From positions 36,123,366 to 36,187,365 of the forward strand of contig NC_088777.1 in the NCBI RefSeq assembly GCF_954871325.1: DNA of 64,000 nucleotides. Reading direction: 5' to 3'. This stretch comes from Gordionus sp. m RMFG-2023. Taxonomy: Eukaryota; Nematomorpha; Gordioida; Chordodea; Parachordodidae. Shown here in pieces: positions 1 through 15,200 of this stretch (positions within the stretch are counted from its first letter, which is position 1; the number at the start of each line of letters is the position of its first letter). The notes under the pieces were generated by a model. That model was not told where the DNA came from and ran no database searches. It worked only from the letters and a program-made list of their open reading frames with translations. The position numbers were made by a program, and so were the translations under genes.

Positions 1-189
1 AAAATTTAGATCTATTATTCAAGCTTTTAAAAATTTAAAGGTGAATAAGGTATTTCGTAAATGAATTTAAGAACATTAAAAAATAAAATTAGTATAAATA
101 TCTTTAAAACCAATAGAAACCTATTTTATAATCAACAAACGTGAAATATCAAGTTTATTATTCTACAAATGAAAATAATTTCTATGTAC

Positions 190-280
190 CTTTAGCCATA
201 TATTTAGTGTCAAAACCGTTTCCTGTTATTTCCAAATCTTGTTCAAGTTTCTTGCGATCAGTAATTTTCGTTCCATCCAT
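190..280 (-). CDS. DMXL2: DMXL exon 52 (last in window)
   Basis: Encodes RKKLEQDLEITGNG and KYMAKG, aligned to RKQSEVEADLGYPGGKAKVIHKES, immediately before the C-terminal WD40 domain. Acceptor ACTATAG, donor G|GTACAT, phase 0 to 1. The remaining exons lie left of position 1. Confidence 0.88.
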
Positions 281-3200
281 CTATAGTATATAAAATTATT
301 TTTAAATCCAAATTTAATTTTTCAAAAAAATAGTCTTAATTATAATATGGTAGGGTATTATTCAATTCGTCAATTTACTATTTATATCAGAATAATAAAA
401 TTTACTAATGTATTCAATTTTTATAAATATTATAAAAAATATATTTTGACAGAATTTTTTTATTTCCGGGTCCAGATCCGGGTTCAGGAATAAAATTTAA
501 AAAAAGGGTTTGGGTTTGAAGATCATAAAGAAATATTCACTTAAAATTACACAATTTATTTTATTACACTCCATATAAATAAGTCATGTATAATTTAAAT
601 AGCTCTTAATATTATTACCTACACTACAAAACATAAACGCATCAGGGATTTTGATAGGAGAGGGGATATTATTAGGTGGGCTTCTCCTCATAAATTTTAG
701 TGGAGATCTTTAGGTTAACGTATTTTAGGCTTTGGCTATATTAGATTTTCATAAAAATAATCTTGGGTTTTCACTTTTTTTTAGAAAAATGCTTTTTCCT
801 AAAAATTTTGTATTTAAAAAGTTATTAACTTTTATTAATTTATCTTTCAAATTTGTAATAGATTGTTTACATTTTTTGGGGTGAGGGGTGTGTAGGCAAA
901 AAATTTATATTAACCTAAAAATGATATTTACGAGAGCAAGCAAATTTGAGATGGGAGAAGAGGGGGGATGCTTGGTTACGAGCCTGCTATAAAACTTTCA
1001 ATATTTCAGTTTCTAAAATAGATATAAATTAAAACAAGATATTATCAATAAAATGAAAGTACAAAACAGAAAATTTTGAAAAATGGGAAGAGATAAAAAA
1101 AAAAATTTGAATTTATTTTTCATGAATTTAAAGGAAAAAATTTTTTAAAAAAAGATTTTAAATATTTTTTTGACACCTAGAACGCTCCACTTTAAAAAAG
1201 GGTCCAAGTATAGCCAAAATACTAGGGTTCAGGCTCCAAGTTTGGGTTTACATCCCTGTTATAATCACGAAGAAAAGAAATTAAAATGCATATTAATTTA
1301 ATTTATAACGCCAAGCCAATTTTTAAGGTAAGTTCTTCGTAAGACATGCGATTTTTTGACGGCCAATTAGTTATAATTGAGAAAAACCTTTCAAAAGTAG
1401 TTGATGTACCTTTGTTAATCATGTAGATTGTCAGACTGATAGGTTATCAATACAAATGATTAAAGTTTATGAACATTAATAATTATTCTGAATTAATTGA
1501 TTCGAATAATTCTTTTTGAACAAACTGATATGATAGATAATTGATAGAAAAAAATTAAAGGCTATAATTAAAAAATAATATAAAAGAAAAAAAATTTAAA
1601 ATAACGAAAAAACTAACATAATTTAGGAATAAATAAGCTACACAAAGTCATAGATGAAAGGTAAGTTAAATCTACACATTTCTTACCTTATATTTAGCTT
1701 GGAATAAAAAATATTCTGAGATTTTCAGAAACAGCTGATTAAGAATTAATAAATTAGATAAAAATGATAACCTGAGTGATATCAACTGATGGTAGTAGGT
1801 TCCTATTCTTGTCAGCGAAAATAAATTTCACGAATAAATCGTGCGTTCTTTCGTCTCTCACTAACCTCAACCAAAGTCTCTTGATAGGCATAATGGATCT
1901 TGAATTTGATCTAATTTACAAATTATAATTCAAGCTGGATGAATAATCTCACTAAGATAATCTTAGCTTGTCCTAACCCTTAGGTTTATCATGAAACAGG
2001 ATCCAAATGATTTAATTTTTTTAAAGTTAATAATATATTAAGGTATGTCCAAAATCTTCTTTTTTTTAAATTCAAAAAATTTTAATGAAATTGTATGTTA
2101 ATAAATTTTTAAAATTTTTACAATTATATTTTGGACATATTTTTATAATAAAAAAAGAAGCTTATTTCTTCTATTTCGATAAAATTTCCAAAATTTGCAA
2201 ATCGAATTTTTTATTTTAGATACACCTTATGTAGTGAGAAATAATGTAAATTATGAACTAAATGACATTTTGAAACCTAAACGGCGTGTGATCTGGTTCA
2301 AGCAGAATTTTGTATTTAGTGATGGCCGATAGACCCATTATTTTTCCAACACTTTTAGAAGCAGTTTGAGTTTCTGGTTCCAATTCGTCAGAAGAAGAAG
2401 TGGCGGTCATTTTGTGTTTTAACGGGTTTATCTTTGTTTTATGAGACTTGTCTGATAAGTTTTTTTCTGGAAAAGTAAAAATAAATTTAAAGGTTAATAA
2501 AAAATATAACTTAGAAAGAATTTATTTTTAAGATTGCTTATATTTAATTTTTATGCGATAAACGCTAACCTTCGTTTATTTATTTTATTACTTTTAAATG
2601 CAGGATTTTTATTCAGTCTCCTTTCTAATTTTTGCGAAATCTCCACGTAACCTTTCTTTAACGATGTAAAAATGTAAACTCTAAGCAAAAAACACATCAA
2701 TTAAGTTGTAAAAGAATATTGATTAAATTAAATATAATACGAATCAAGTTAGATTTAAGATGGAGCGAAGAGATAACATCAGAGATCTTAAGTCCGGACC
2801 TAAACCTGGCTATGCCTAAATATTTTTTTGTATAAAACCTGGGCTGGGCCAATTTAAAAAAAATAAATTTAAATCATGTTGGAAAATCATGATGCATTCA
2901 ATATTTATTTACTGCTCAAATTTTCATCCCTTTGAAAAAAATATATAACAAAAAAAATACAACCGATATTCAAAAATACTATATTTTTCTCTATAAAATA
3001 CATATACGATCTAAAAAATGGTATCATAAGATATTTTTCATATAATTGATATGCTTTTAATAACTGCATGGTTCCTCCATCGAAAGGATTATAAATTTCT
3101 AAGACTTCCAACTAAAATTTATATATTTTAATATTTCAAGGGCTACCTAAATAAACTAATTTCCATTAAATGTGTATTATAAGGAAAAAAGGAAATACAG

Positions 3201-6200
3201 CAAAGATTTCAGAGAAGGCTATGGCAGGATAAAATTTATGATTATTAGGTCAGTAGAGCTCGAAAAAGGTGGTTGTTAAATTATGTATTTCTTTAATATA
3301 GCTATAATAAATATTTTTTTAAATATTAGCAACAAAAAGATTTCTCTTGCGTTAACTATTAATAATTTCAGTTTCAATCTTATTCTAATATCATTATTGT
3401 AGCTGGCTTGTTAAGTGATGGGAGTCTAATTAACCTATCAATAATTAAGAGTTTGTTTTCCAAGTATATTTTAGGTTTATTAAATAATAAAAATAATTTT
3501 ATTACCTAAAATTATATTCGATTTTTATATATTAGTTCAATGTTGAAAAAGGGAGCGCGAAATAATCAATTTCAAAAATAATATTAATTTATTTAAGAAG
3601 CTACAAATTTAAGAAGATTTTAAATCTACAAATGTTTACGATTTACTTCGCATTCCCTCTTGTCCTTGTTTTTGCTGATCCGCGCACGCCATTACCTCAT
3701 TGTCACCTTCTACGTACCCTATGAGTTGCAAAGTATCCAGATTACCGTAAACTTCGTATAGTCTTTTGGCAAGCCCCTTTTCCCACCTCTCCAATAAGCA
3801 AAGGTAAGCGTGAATACGTGGATTAGTGTGGGAAGGAAGCGATTCCGGTCCGGCATTTAAACCTGTTTTAGATTTTTTTCATCCAACGAATATCAAATAC
3901 ATTGTATAAAGATGGTTATGAAAGGTTTAAAAAAATATTATCATCACATATTTATTATTATTTTTTTGTAAACGAATTATAAAATTCTATAAAGACGATT
4001 TAGCTATTTTTTGAAAAACAAAAGCTAAAAGGAGCGTTAGAGCGCAAAATGCTAAAAGATGGAAAGCCAAAAATTGAGCGTGGCATATTTTCCCCTCAAA
4101 ATTTGAATATTTTGAAGCGTTTGTAGATTAATTTTTTTTCCTGCTGTATTAATTCGTAATAATTTCCATATTTTAAAGTAACAGGTCTAGGTGTCTCTAT
4201 GATATACTTAAAATTACCCTGTAAAATTTATATATATTTATAGTTTCAAATGAAACGCTCTGGTATGATCTTAGCCTACTTTTTCATTTAAAAAATACTT
4301 TCAATATATGAAGTCTATCACTCGCGAAAAATAAGAAAACTATATATATGATATAAAAATTTAAATAATTTGAATGATAGAATTTTAAATAAAAAGTTAC
4401 TCTTTTTTTAACACTCCAAAAATATTGATAAAAAAAAGAAATGCTTGAGTTAAAACATTCAGTTATTATAATAAATGATAAAAGGAATAATATTTTTTAA
4501 AAAAATGCGAAACCCAGAACATCGACCAAAAATGTCCCGACTTCTATCAAAGCGCATCGAACACAAGAGAGGCGAATAAGGGTCCAGGCAAAACTGTCTG
4601 GATCGATGTGTTGAGCTTTTTTTAAATAAAGGTATCATATTACAATATTATATTAAATTCTTTTGGTTAGTACTTATATTGCCAATTAGTAGTTTATAAG
4701 TCATCCTCTTACATGATAGAATTAAGTATATGAAATGACATGAACATAAAAAATTAATGAAGTATTTGGCAGCAAACATTCCCAGGTAAAATAAATGTTA
4801 CAGGGGCAATGATAGAAATAAAACAACCAGTGGTAACTATGAAGGTAGATTATAATAGTCAGGAGTCAGAACAATGATTAAATTTTTAAAAAAGACGTTT
4901 ATTTGTTAATGTCTGACCAAAAAAAACAGAATAGTGATTAAAGAGATTAAAAAAAGGTATATTTTAATAGAGTATAAAATAGTATATTTTTTTTTATGGA
5001 TGAAAGGTATTTAATAAATTTATATTTTATTATTAAAGGAAAAAAAAGGATTTATAACAAAGAATTTTTTTAAAAAAAGGTTTTATTTTTTGGTATACTT
5101 CTTAAACTTAAATTATTAATTTATTTATAACAGAGACCTGCAGAGGTCCAAATTTTAGGCCAGACCCAGATTGATCATTTTTGATCGTTTAATGGCCTGG
5201 CTTAGAATTTTTTAAAATTTCGTTATTTTAAATAATTTGCAAAATTGTTTCAAAGATAAATTGAAATAAATGAGTAGTAGTAAATGAATATTTAACATTC
5301 TAAATATATGATTTTCCAACATGTAAACAAGTGATTAATTGATATAATTTAAAATACGGCCTGTATATCTGAGCATGTAGGTCTCTGATTTTATAAAAAT
5401 AGTGTAACGGTAAATTATTATGATTTAAAATCTTCAGTCGTTTCATTATATTTATCTAAATAATGTATAACTTTGTTTATTTTGATTGAGTAGTTTTTAA
5501 ATATAAAGATTTGTGAAATATATGGGTGAAGTTTTTTTTAACCTTAGTTAACTAATATACGAATTTTTTTTAATTTCTATTTTATTTTGAAAAAGAAACT
5601 TCAAATTTATGTAAGTCAAGGTTTTATTATAGACTAATTTTTTTTTGTGCTTAATATTCAGAGTTTAATAAAATCGAGTCTTTTATTTTAGAAAATTTTG
5701 ACATAAATTATAATTACCCTTAACATTTTATATCTAAGAAATAATAAATTAAAATAAATATATATTTGATAAAATTTCAACATAATAGTTTCAAATCTGT
5801 ATTTGTCATACACATCCCATCTGAGGTTAACACTTTTTCCACCCGAGTATTGAAGGGTATTAAAAAAATATCACAAAATTTTGAAATCGATTCCGTTTGT
5901 ATAAATATATTTACTATCGTTTGCCGAAGTATTATCATCTGGTACATTAGTCTCGTTCTCGTCTTCGTCTAAAGAATCATCTGATTCGTAGTTTAAAACA
6001 TCTAAAGGCAGACTATCCTCCTTTGATGGCTTTTATAAGTTAAATTAAAAGAAAATTTTAAAGTTATTTAATTACATTCATTTATTCCGTCGAAGAAATA
6101 TATTTATTCAATTCATATGCTATATATCTCTTTAAAAGATTACCTTTTGAAATATACGGGCAAATATATGCTTGGTAGGGGGTACAAAAATTTTTGCTTT

Positions 6201-9200
6201 TATTGGGTTGTTGGTTGGTCTAGGTGGAGGGATTGGTGAATTCGTTTGTTGTGCACCTCTCAATTTTTCTGTTTATTATAAGACGAACATATAAATATAT
6301 TTATATAAATTTGTATAATTTCTGAAAAATATGATGTAAACAAAAATGTTCGCGGCAAAAAAATCTTTTCCTTCCTTCAGCGAAAAATATTGAAATCCCT
6401 ATTCCCCCGCTTTATATTTTTCTTAGAAAAGCAAACAAATAACATAATTACCTCCTTCATTTGTGGCTGAAGACTTCGTCAATAGATAGGCATCAACACA
6501 ATAGCCGAATGTCTTTTTCCACAGACTTCTATCCAACTTAAGGCAGGTTATTCTGTATAACAAGCAGGCATCGAAGGTAGTGAGGGCCGTTAAGAAGCAG
6601 GAAGCATGAATAGCTAGGAGACATTCAGCTAAGAGAAGTCTCAAATCTTTCCATGAACAATGCATCATGAGTTGGTTTCCCTCGAGAATATTTTGAGTAT
6701 TGATATTATGGTGATACGACGAAGGAAGGGGAGCTTTATTTCTGTTGATTAGATTTGGGCTTGGGGTGTTAAGTGCGGAATCGGGTGTGGAATTAGAAAT
6801 TGGGTTAGATAGACCTAATTAAAGTTTTTTTAAAAATATAATGCCGGGTTTCTTTCTGAAGTTATTTATTTTGAACAAGAGTTGAAAAAAATTTTCTTTT
6901 TATATGCTTTGAAGCGGCGAATAAAAAATGAAAATGATATTGATTTTTTTAAAGGTAAAAATTTTTCCCGATTTTACAACCAGAAAATAAATGTATGGAT
7001 ATCAGGTAATTTTATTAAAAACTGTTAACTTAAAAGCAGAAATCTGAAAACCCAATCCAAAATTGGTCCTAAAATGAGATTAAAAAAAACTCAGAAAAAT
7101 TGGACTTTTGCAAGACTTTGTTTTAATGGAAGTAAAAAAATGCAATCTATTGATGAATGAATGTCTACCTAAAAAAACATCGTTTATAGGATAATTATTT
7201 GAGAAATGGGCAACATCAATATAATGTAAATTTTTAAATTGATTTGATTTATAGAGATGACCAAATTGAGATAATTACACTAAAAATATAAGGACTATAA
7301 AGATTATTATTACAAGGCCAATTAGTTGTGTCAATATGCTCATCAGTAGAAGGCATTACTACGATATCGTCCAAAATCTTTTCTTCGTCTCCATTTTCCG
7401 TTTCAATGATCTTAAATAAACCAATATGGCTGTTGGCGTAAGGACACGTTAGAATTAAATAATCATGATTTAAAGTATAAAAATAGATAAAATATTCATG
7501 TTACCAAAATTTCGATATGTGAATATGTAAAATTTAATGAATATGCTTGTCTAATTTGAGGAAATAAATTTGGTCTCCCGAATCCTGAAGGTTTTCAGAT
7601 TGTGGCATAACAAGTTGAGTGGTATATTTAGAAATCATGTCAAAAAAAATATTATTGACAAGCACATTAAATAAATGTTTTTCTATAAAAAAGATTAGGG
7701 TCATTTCGATTAAATATCTTCCCAGCCCAATAATTTTAAGTGGTGGGCCGGAAAAAAGCATACTAATCTCAAAAAGCTGATTCGAACGGTGCTGATTACA
7801 AAGTTCGATATACTATTATTTTTTCAAATCGTGTTTATGTAATAATTAATTAACTTGGCAGTTTTATCGGGTCGACCTTTTTTAGTGGCATATAAATATT
7901 TCCACCAAAAATTGAGTATAACGTCGAACTCGGAATTGCATATCCTATCTAGACTGGTTGATGAAACAATCATGATGGAAGGAGGGAAGGAAGTATTTAA
8001 AGTGTTTTTAGAATCTTTTGCAAAATCAAGTGTTTTCGAGACTTTGCCTTCACTAATCGGTGGCATATTCGGAGATTTGATAGAACTTCGGACTAAAAAA
8101 ATAATATTAAAATTGATTGAATTATTGAATACGATTTTAACCGTGATAGGTAATCTTATATTATAACTTTAAACTGACTTACTATACGATATATTAAAAA
8201 AATGTTATAATTTTCAAATTGGAGGTTGGTATTATTTTTCGCCCTGGAGGGTATAAAAAAATAATTTAAATTATTCTACAGGTAAATCTGCGGCCTAAGA
8301 TCATTGATATAGATTATTGTTTAAAAACTAATATTTAAATATTAATTAAATAAAATTTACTATTGTTGCATATTTTTTTAAAATTTTTATAGTAAAATAG
8401 ATTTTGCTTTATTTTTTAAGTTTGATAACCTTTATTTCTTTTATAAACTATTTATTAAAATATAAAAACTTAACGTAAATATATGAGTGATTCAAAAAGA
8501 TATTCTTTATATTATCATTCACGTAAATTTTTTTGTCATGTTACCGCTTTATATAAGTGTAAATTTTTTTAACCCAAATAGAGCTTATACATTTTACAAT
8601 AATGATGTTTAAATATTATTTTACCACTATCTATGATATCGGCTTTTATATCTTCGACTGAACGCTTATCAAAGTTGAAATGAGTGTTTGTTTTTTTGTT
8701 AAGGTTACCATCGATTGATTTATCTGCAAGAGGAGGAATATCAGTTTGGTTCCCTAAGCTCATTAAATTAGCGGAGAAAGTCTGTGGCACTGGGTTTAAG
8801 GGTGTTAGATATTGAAATAAACACAAGGAAAGAGAATGGCTGGCGTCCTGAGTTGCGAGAAGACGATTCCAGTTGGCGGCGGACGATTTCAAATAATCTT
8901 CATTTTTATATATGGTAAGTATGTTATGTCATTTGGGCAAGTTTATGTTTTTAATTTCGCAAATATAAAAGGTTTTTCGTCCATAAGAGGAAGGATTTCG
9001 GAAAGTTGTAATCACAAAAAGATGCATCTAAAATGCACAACATTTTTTACTTTCCCTTAAAAAGATTATATTAATTTACGTGTAAATTTTGCGAGGCGGG
9101 GAATGCGGAGGGGGGTCAATATCCAGTTCCGTACCCAGAATAATATAATAGTATTTTACCATTTTCAAAATTCATTAGCTAGTGTTTGCAGTGGTCTGGG

Positions 9201-12200
9201 TCTCTTCTGACTATCGGATCTCATGGGACGGTACGGTCCGACAGAAGACCGATAAAAGAAGATAAATGTTTACTAAGAATTCTTTTTTGATTAATGTACA
9301 CATATATACCCTATCCACACAAATAAGAAAACATCTATAAATGTCACTCTGAATCAATTGTTGAATACAATTTGAAGAAATATTTATAAGTTAAACAACT
9401 GATGATGCTTAAAACTCAGAGACTAATGAGAACTTACATGAGTCCAAGTTCATTTGCAGCATATGGATGTATGGCACATGTGTTTAACATTACTTGCTAG
9501 AATATTTTAAAGAATATTGAGGAAGTTATTGTGAAAGTAAGAATGGTTACAATAAACATCTCTCAAAGTCGATTATTATTTCAAAAATAAATATCACTAC
9601 TTAAAGAGGGATTGGATAAAATACCTACTACCCGCTGGAAATCAATGTCGGTGAAGGTCCTTACAGTAAAGAAATCTATCTCTTTTTATTTAATAGGATT
9701 CTATATTTTTTATTATTGTTAGAATTCTGAATTTAATAGCTTTGGTAACATTGTCCTAACAAATGACGATAAAAATATAATAGAGGAACTAATTTCGTTA
9801 TTAAAGTCCTTTATGAAACTACAGGGGATTTATCTAAATTCTCTTATCCTACCATTGATTGATTAAATAATCTTTTATTTAGTATTTTTAAATGGTTCAT
9901 CTCTTATTTAAACATATGTCTAATGAAATCCAAAGATATTTATCCGATTTTTATACCCAAATAATTCACATATATTGGATGGGTGGGAAGAAAATCAATA
10001 TCGATTTTCAATTCTGGTCAAAATAGACTATCTCCAACAGGAAGCTATATCAATAGCATGTGAATGAATCTTTTCTAAAGCCAGTAATAAATAATCAAAA
10101 AAATGAAATAGAACTGATCCAAAAATGGTTTAATCTCTAATGACACTTAAAACATGGATAAAAAATGGAATTATTTTTGATTTTTTAGAAGATAATTAGA
10201 ATATTTATATAAATTAATTTTATTTTATAACCAAATATCTCATTATATATATCAAAAACTAATTATATATGCAAATTTATTTGTTAAAAAAACCATATTG
10301 GTTTAATATTATTTTGAAATATTAGGCAATTGTATTGTATAATATTATAAAAATTATTTGATGATATGATTAATATTGGTAATCTAACATATATTTTTAA
10401 TAAATTTAATGTAGTATAAAGCTTTGATATCTTAAAAAAAATTATTTTAGATGGGACCGGACAGAATTGGACCGACGGCCCCACGGTCTGGTCTCACCTG
10501 ACTTAACGGTACATCTGCCCAGTCTCATTTTAGAAAAAAACCGTTGCAAATACTAATTAGTATACTTATTCTTTTCCTTTTTCGTCATTTCGTTTTTTAT
10601 AAAATGGTTTCTCGATTATTCTTTATATATATAATAAATGATACATCCTTAAACATCTCTTTATACAAATAATTAGATTTACCGTCTGAACCAAAATTGT
10701 AGGTATTTCCTAAATTCTGGGGCCCAGGGGGTAAACAGGATCCGGTGCCGAACCCAGAGTCAAGAACAGAAATCATTATATCTTTGCAAGAGTCCCTAAT
10801 CAATGTGAAAGGAGTTTCGTCGGGAAGCAAACTGGTTATAAAATATTGTTGTAATTTAAATTTAAATAAATGAGATATTTATTATACAAATATTTTAAAA
10901 GATAAGCATTCTTATAATAATTAAATTACTGTTATCGAATTCGGAAGATTAAAAATAAGGTGTATTGTTTATGGACAATGGTTAATTTAAAAAAAAATAC
11001 ATTAATTAAAATGCGACATTATAAATTAAATATGATTGCAAGGTATTTGAAAAATTATCATTACAAGTAAAACAGATGAAAAAGTAAAAATTGTAAAACG
11101 ATATATATAACTATCATGCTGTAGATAATTTTGGGAATCTACTTAATATAAACGGATGTATAATAAACAACAAAGTAGATGCATTTTTCCGTTTTTTTTC
11201 AAAATTAAAAGTACGGAAAATTATACCATGAGCGATCCTGTTTTATATTTTCATTCAATTGTTCTGAGTCGACGTCCGGTTGGGAAGAGGTAGAATTATA
11301 AGAGTCATTCTCATTCCATTGTTTAAAAAGATCAATCAGATATGGAATTTCGTTCAAAATTGGCACATCTTTTAAAAGAAAAGAGTATAAAAAATTATCA
11401 GTATGTTCGATGATTAATAGCAATTTTATCATTACATAACTATAATTCTCCAGATTTTCCAAACCCAAAAAAAGATTTTAATTAAGTTGGTATTTTTTTG
11501 GTATAGAACCCAGCCCTGTTTAGCATATCTCACTCTCAATTAATTTAAGGAAATAAATAAGTGGTAGTTATCATAAAGAGAGAAGGATAACAAGATATTA
11601 GAAAGAAATAAATAAATAAAATAGAAAAATAAATATATTGTAAAAGAAACACTTAATCAAATTTCAAAATGGTCACTCGATAATGTGAGCAGCCAATTAT
11701 AGTTGGACATAATGATCTTAGATCAAATAAGAAAGATAAATAGAAAAATTTTAAAAACTTTCGACCGACGAAGCGTGAAGCTGATTACGATCTGGCATTC
11801 TTGTCTGCTTAGACCGAATATCACGATCTATCTTGCTGAGTAAGGCCGATAGCTGCATCTTAACGTACGCCAAGATACCCACGGGTTTGCGTAAGCAGAT
11901 AAATGAATGCAAGGTGCGCAAAATGTTCTCATTTTCCATGAGCCATCCATCTCTACCCAAATCGAAAGAGGTTTTTAGGAGCATGTCTTTCGATTCTAGG
12001 TAAACATTATTTTTAGTTTAGAAAAATATTTTCTCTTAATGGTTATAAAAAATAATATATTGTTGATGAGTTTGAAAGACATAATTTGTATATACGTGAA
12101 TAATTTATAATTAACTATAAATAATTAAATTTAAAACGAGTGCTATTTAATCAGACTATTAGATAATTTTAAGGCCTTTATTATATTCAAAAAAACTTTT

Positions 12201-15200
12201 ATATGGCACTTTGGCCAATGTTACAATATTTAGGCTCTAAATGAAAACAATATATATCAGGGATGTGAACCCGGACCCGGAACCCTCCTGAACCCTAGTA
12301 TTTTGGCGTAACCCGAACCCTTTTAAAAAGTGGAGGGTCCAAGGGTTCAGGGTAAAAAATTTTAACATATAATTATTATTTTTTTAATAATGTAAAAATA
12401 TTTATTAAAAAATAATATAAAATTTTTATAATTTTATTAATTTTTTTCGCGGAATCATTTATTTTATCTTCGCGTTTTTCTTTCGTTTTTCCTGGACTTC
12501 ATTTCATTTTATTTAGATATTGATATTGATACCATAAATTATTTTCTAGTGTAAATAATAATATTTTATAATGAATCGAAAAAAATACAAGCAAAAATAA
12601 TAAAAGAAACAAAAAACAAATTAATTTCATTAAAAATTGATTCCGCCCAAAGATTAGGTAGAAATATTCTAGGAATAAATATACAGTATATAAAAGGAAA
12701 TAATATAATATTAAGAAATTAAGCTATGAAGGAGATTAAAGAGAGTTCAACTTCTGAAAATATAAAAATAATGATATTAGAAACATTAAATAAATTTCAT
12801 ATTCCTATAAGAAACGTTTATACAATTACTACGGATAATGGTGCTAATCTAGTAAACTGGAAGAAATGAATGATATAGATGATGATGATGAAAATTATGA
12901 GGACATCAGTGAAATTGATTTACAGGAAATAATAAAAGATTTCTTCACAAAAATATACTGTATCAGATGTACAGCCCATACGCTACAATTGGCTATTAAT
13001 GATTCCCTAAAAAATAATCACTTTAAAACTATAATTGATAAAGCAAGGGATGTTGTAAAATATTTAAGAACTCCCACAATTGTAAGATTATTAAAATCTA
13101 TGAAAAGGCAAATGGCAATATTAGATTGCACAACAAGTTGATCCTCTATTTGTATAATGCTAGTGCTATTAATAAGTTTGAAAGATTTTTGTAATGATTT
13201 TATTATAGGAGTATGTTAAGTCATTTTGTCGGAAGATGATTGGAATTAAATAAAAGACCTTACTAGTATATTGGTTCCTTTAAAAATAACTACATTGTTA
13301 TGTTTATCGGATTTTAATGGCATATGGATAAGATTTTCGATTAGAGTTAGAAAGATTTAGAAGTTCTTTTTCATATGAAGTATTAGAAAATACGAAAATT
13401 AGATAGCAACAATATTTACAAAATAGTGTCTTCAATATATTTTGACCCTCGATATCAAGTTTTATTAAGTATTGAGCAAAAGCAAATGGCTATTATCCAT
13501 CTTGAGGATTTATGGTATACCCAAAACTCTATTATTTACAATATATTGGAGGCTACGACAATATCTACTGGTTGTAGCGATAACAATGATAATGATAACA
13601 ATATTGATGATCTGGAAATTTTACTATTAGATAGAGAAAAAAATAATTAAATTATCATCAGATAGAAAGGAGCATAAAATATCTATTGTATCTTTAATAG
13701 AAAAGCTCTCAGAAGTTAAGAGAATAAATAGAGATACAAATATTTTAAAATTCTGGGAGGAAAATTCTTCAATATATCCAGAATATACCTTATCTAGAAT
13801 CTTCATGTGTGTACCGGCGACACAAGTTCAATAATTTATGTATTATAAAAATGACAATCTATTTTGAGTAAGTGTAGAACGTGGATTTTCATCGTTGAAA
13901 TATATATTGTCAAATTTACGTGGAAATATGAAGGATGATAGTTTAGAAGATATCATGATTCTGCGATTGAATAAAATATTTAAAATATAAATTATTTCAT
14001 TTTGAATTATGAATGTGTAATATTGAAGTATAATAAAAAATGAATGGAAAAAAAAGTCTTATTTTGAGACATTATTTTTATGTTCCCTGAACCCGGACCC
14101 GGGTCCTTTTTAAATTTATTACTGGACCCGAACCCGGACCCTTTTTTTTGTCGAAGGGTTCACATCCATGATATATATTCCTTCTTATAATTTGCAATAG
14201 GAATAAGATCTAAATTATATAAACCGGATTCAAGATTCTCTTATAATAGTTTAATAATAACATGTAAAAATGATAGTTTTTAAAAAAATATTCATTTTTA
14301 TAATTTCTAAACGCTAAGAATGAATGAACTAATTAGTGAATATAATTCAAAAATTGATATATAACGTGAAAAATTAAGATTTCCTAAATTTTAAAATATT
14401 AATTAGCATTTCAACATTTGTGCTTTCAGCCACATCCATTATTTAAATAATTATATATATTTTGGCGTTACTGTGTTTTTCCCGGCAGTGTGTTATTTTT
14501 TCAAATTTAAATCATTTTTTGAGCGCTTTTTTTTAAATTTCAAAATCTGATTTTTTGGAAATGTATGCCGACATGTTTGGAATACTTACTCAGATAATTT
14601 TTTAAACTTAATATAATTTATATTAAATTTTCCATATATTTTTTATAAAAATTATAAATGACTCAAAGGTCAACATCAAAATTGTCTACAATTAGGTATT
14701 CCAAGCATGATGAAATATATTTCTGGTAGATTTTAAAATTTAATGATTTAAAGTTGTAAAAATAACACATTGCCGGGAAAAACACATTGAGGCTAATATA
14801 TATATACAATATATAATACTTTGATTATAAATATGGCAATATTTAGTGAGAGCGTCTATTTCTTTTTCGAGCCATATGCAAAATCTCAGCCATACCCGGC
14901 ACGAATTTTCACGTTTTTTTTCTATTTTTTTCCATAATCTTTGCGCACCTTTTGTAAGAGTAAAAAAAGTAATCTGTATAGAAGTTGTGTTGTATATTTC
15001 GAATTCTAATAAATCAATTTATAAAGGATAAATATTTAATTTATTGAATAATATTGTTAAACGGCTCGATCTAACTAATATTTTAAACAAATTAATATTA
15101 TGCAAGCCTCGAGATTTCGCGAATAGATCAATCTTTCTTCCATCTATGAGCAAAATCTCCAGGCTTGCGTAATATTTCTTGGCTAAAATTTAGAGTTAGC

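Noticed and set aside
5766-5972. Plus-strand 68-codon frame
   Set aside because: It overlaps exon 47 in antisense and has no recognisable content. A minus-strand stretch at 5,790-5,880 also looked protein-like, but the splice phases carry exon 47 directly to exon 48.
7855-8166. 103-codon plus-strand open frame
   Set aside because: It is antisense to DMXL exon 42, shows no protein signature, and the minus frame has proper splice signals and phase.
13426-13650. Plus-strand 74-codon frame as a separate gene
   Set aside because: It lies inside the hAT between its TIRs and is a piece of the decayed transposase region.
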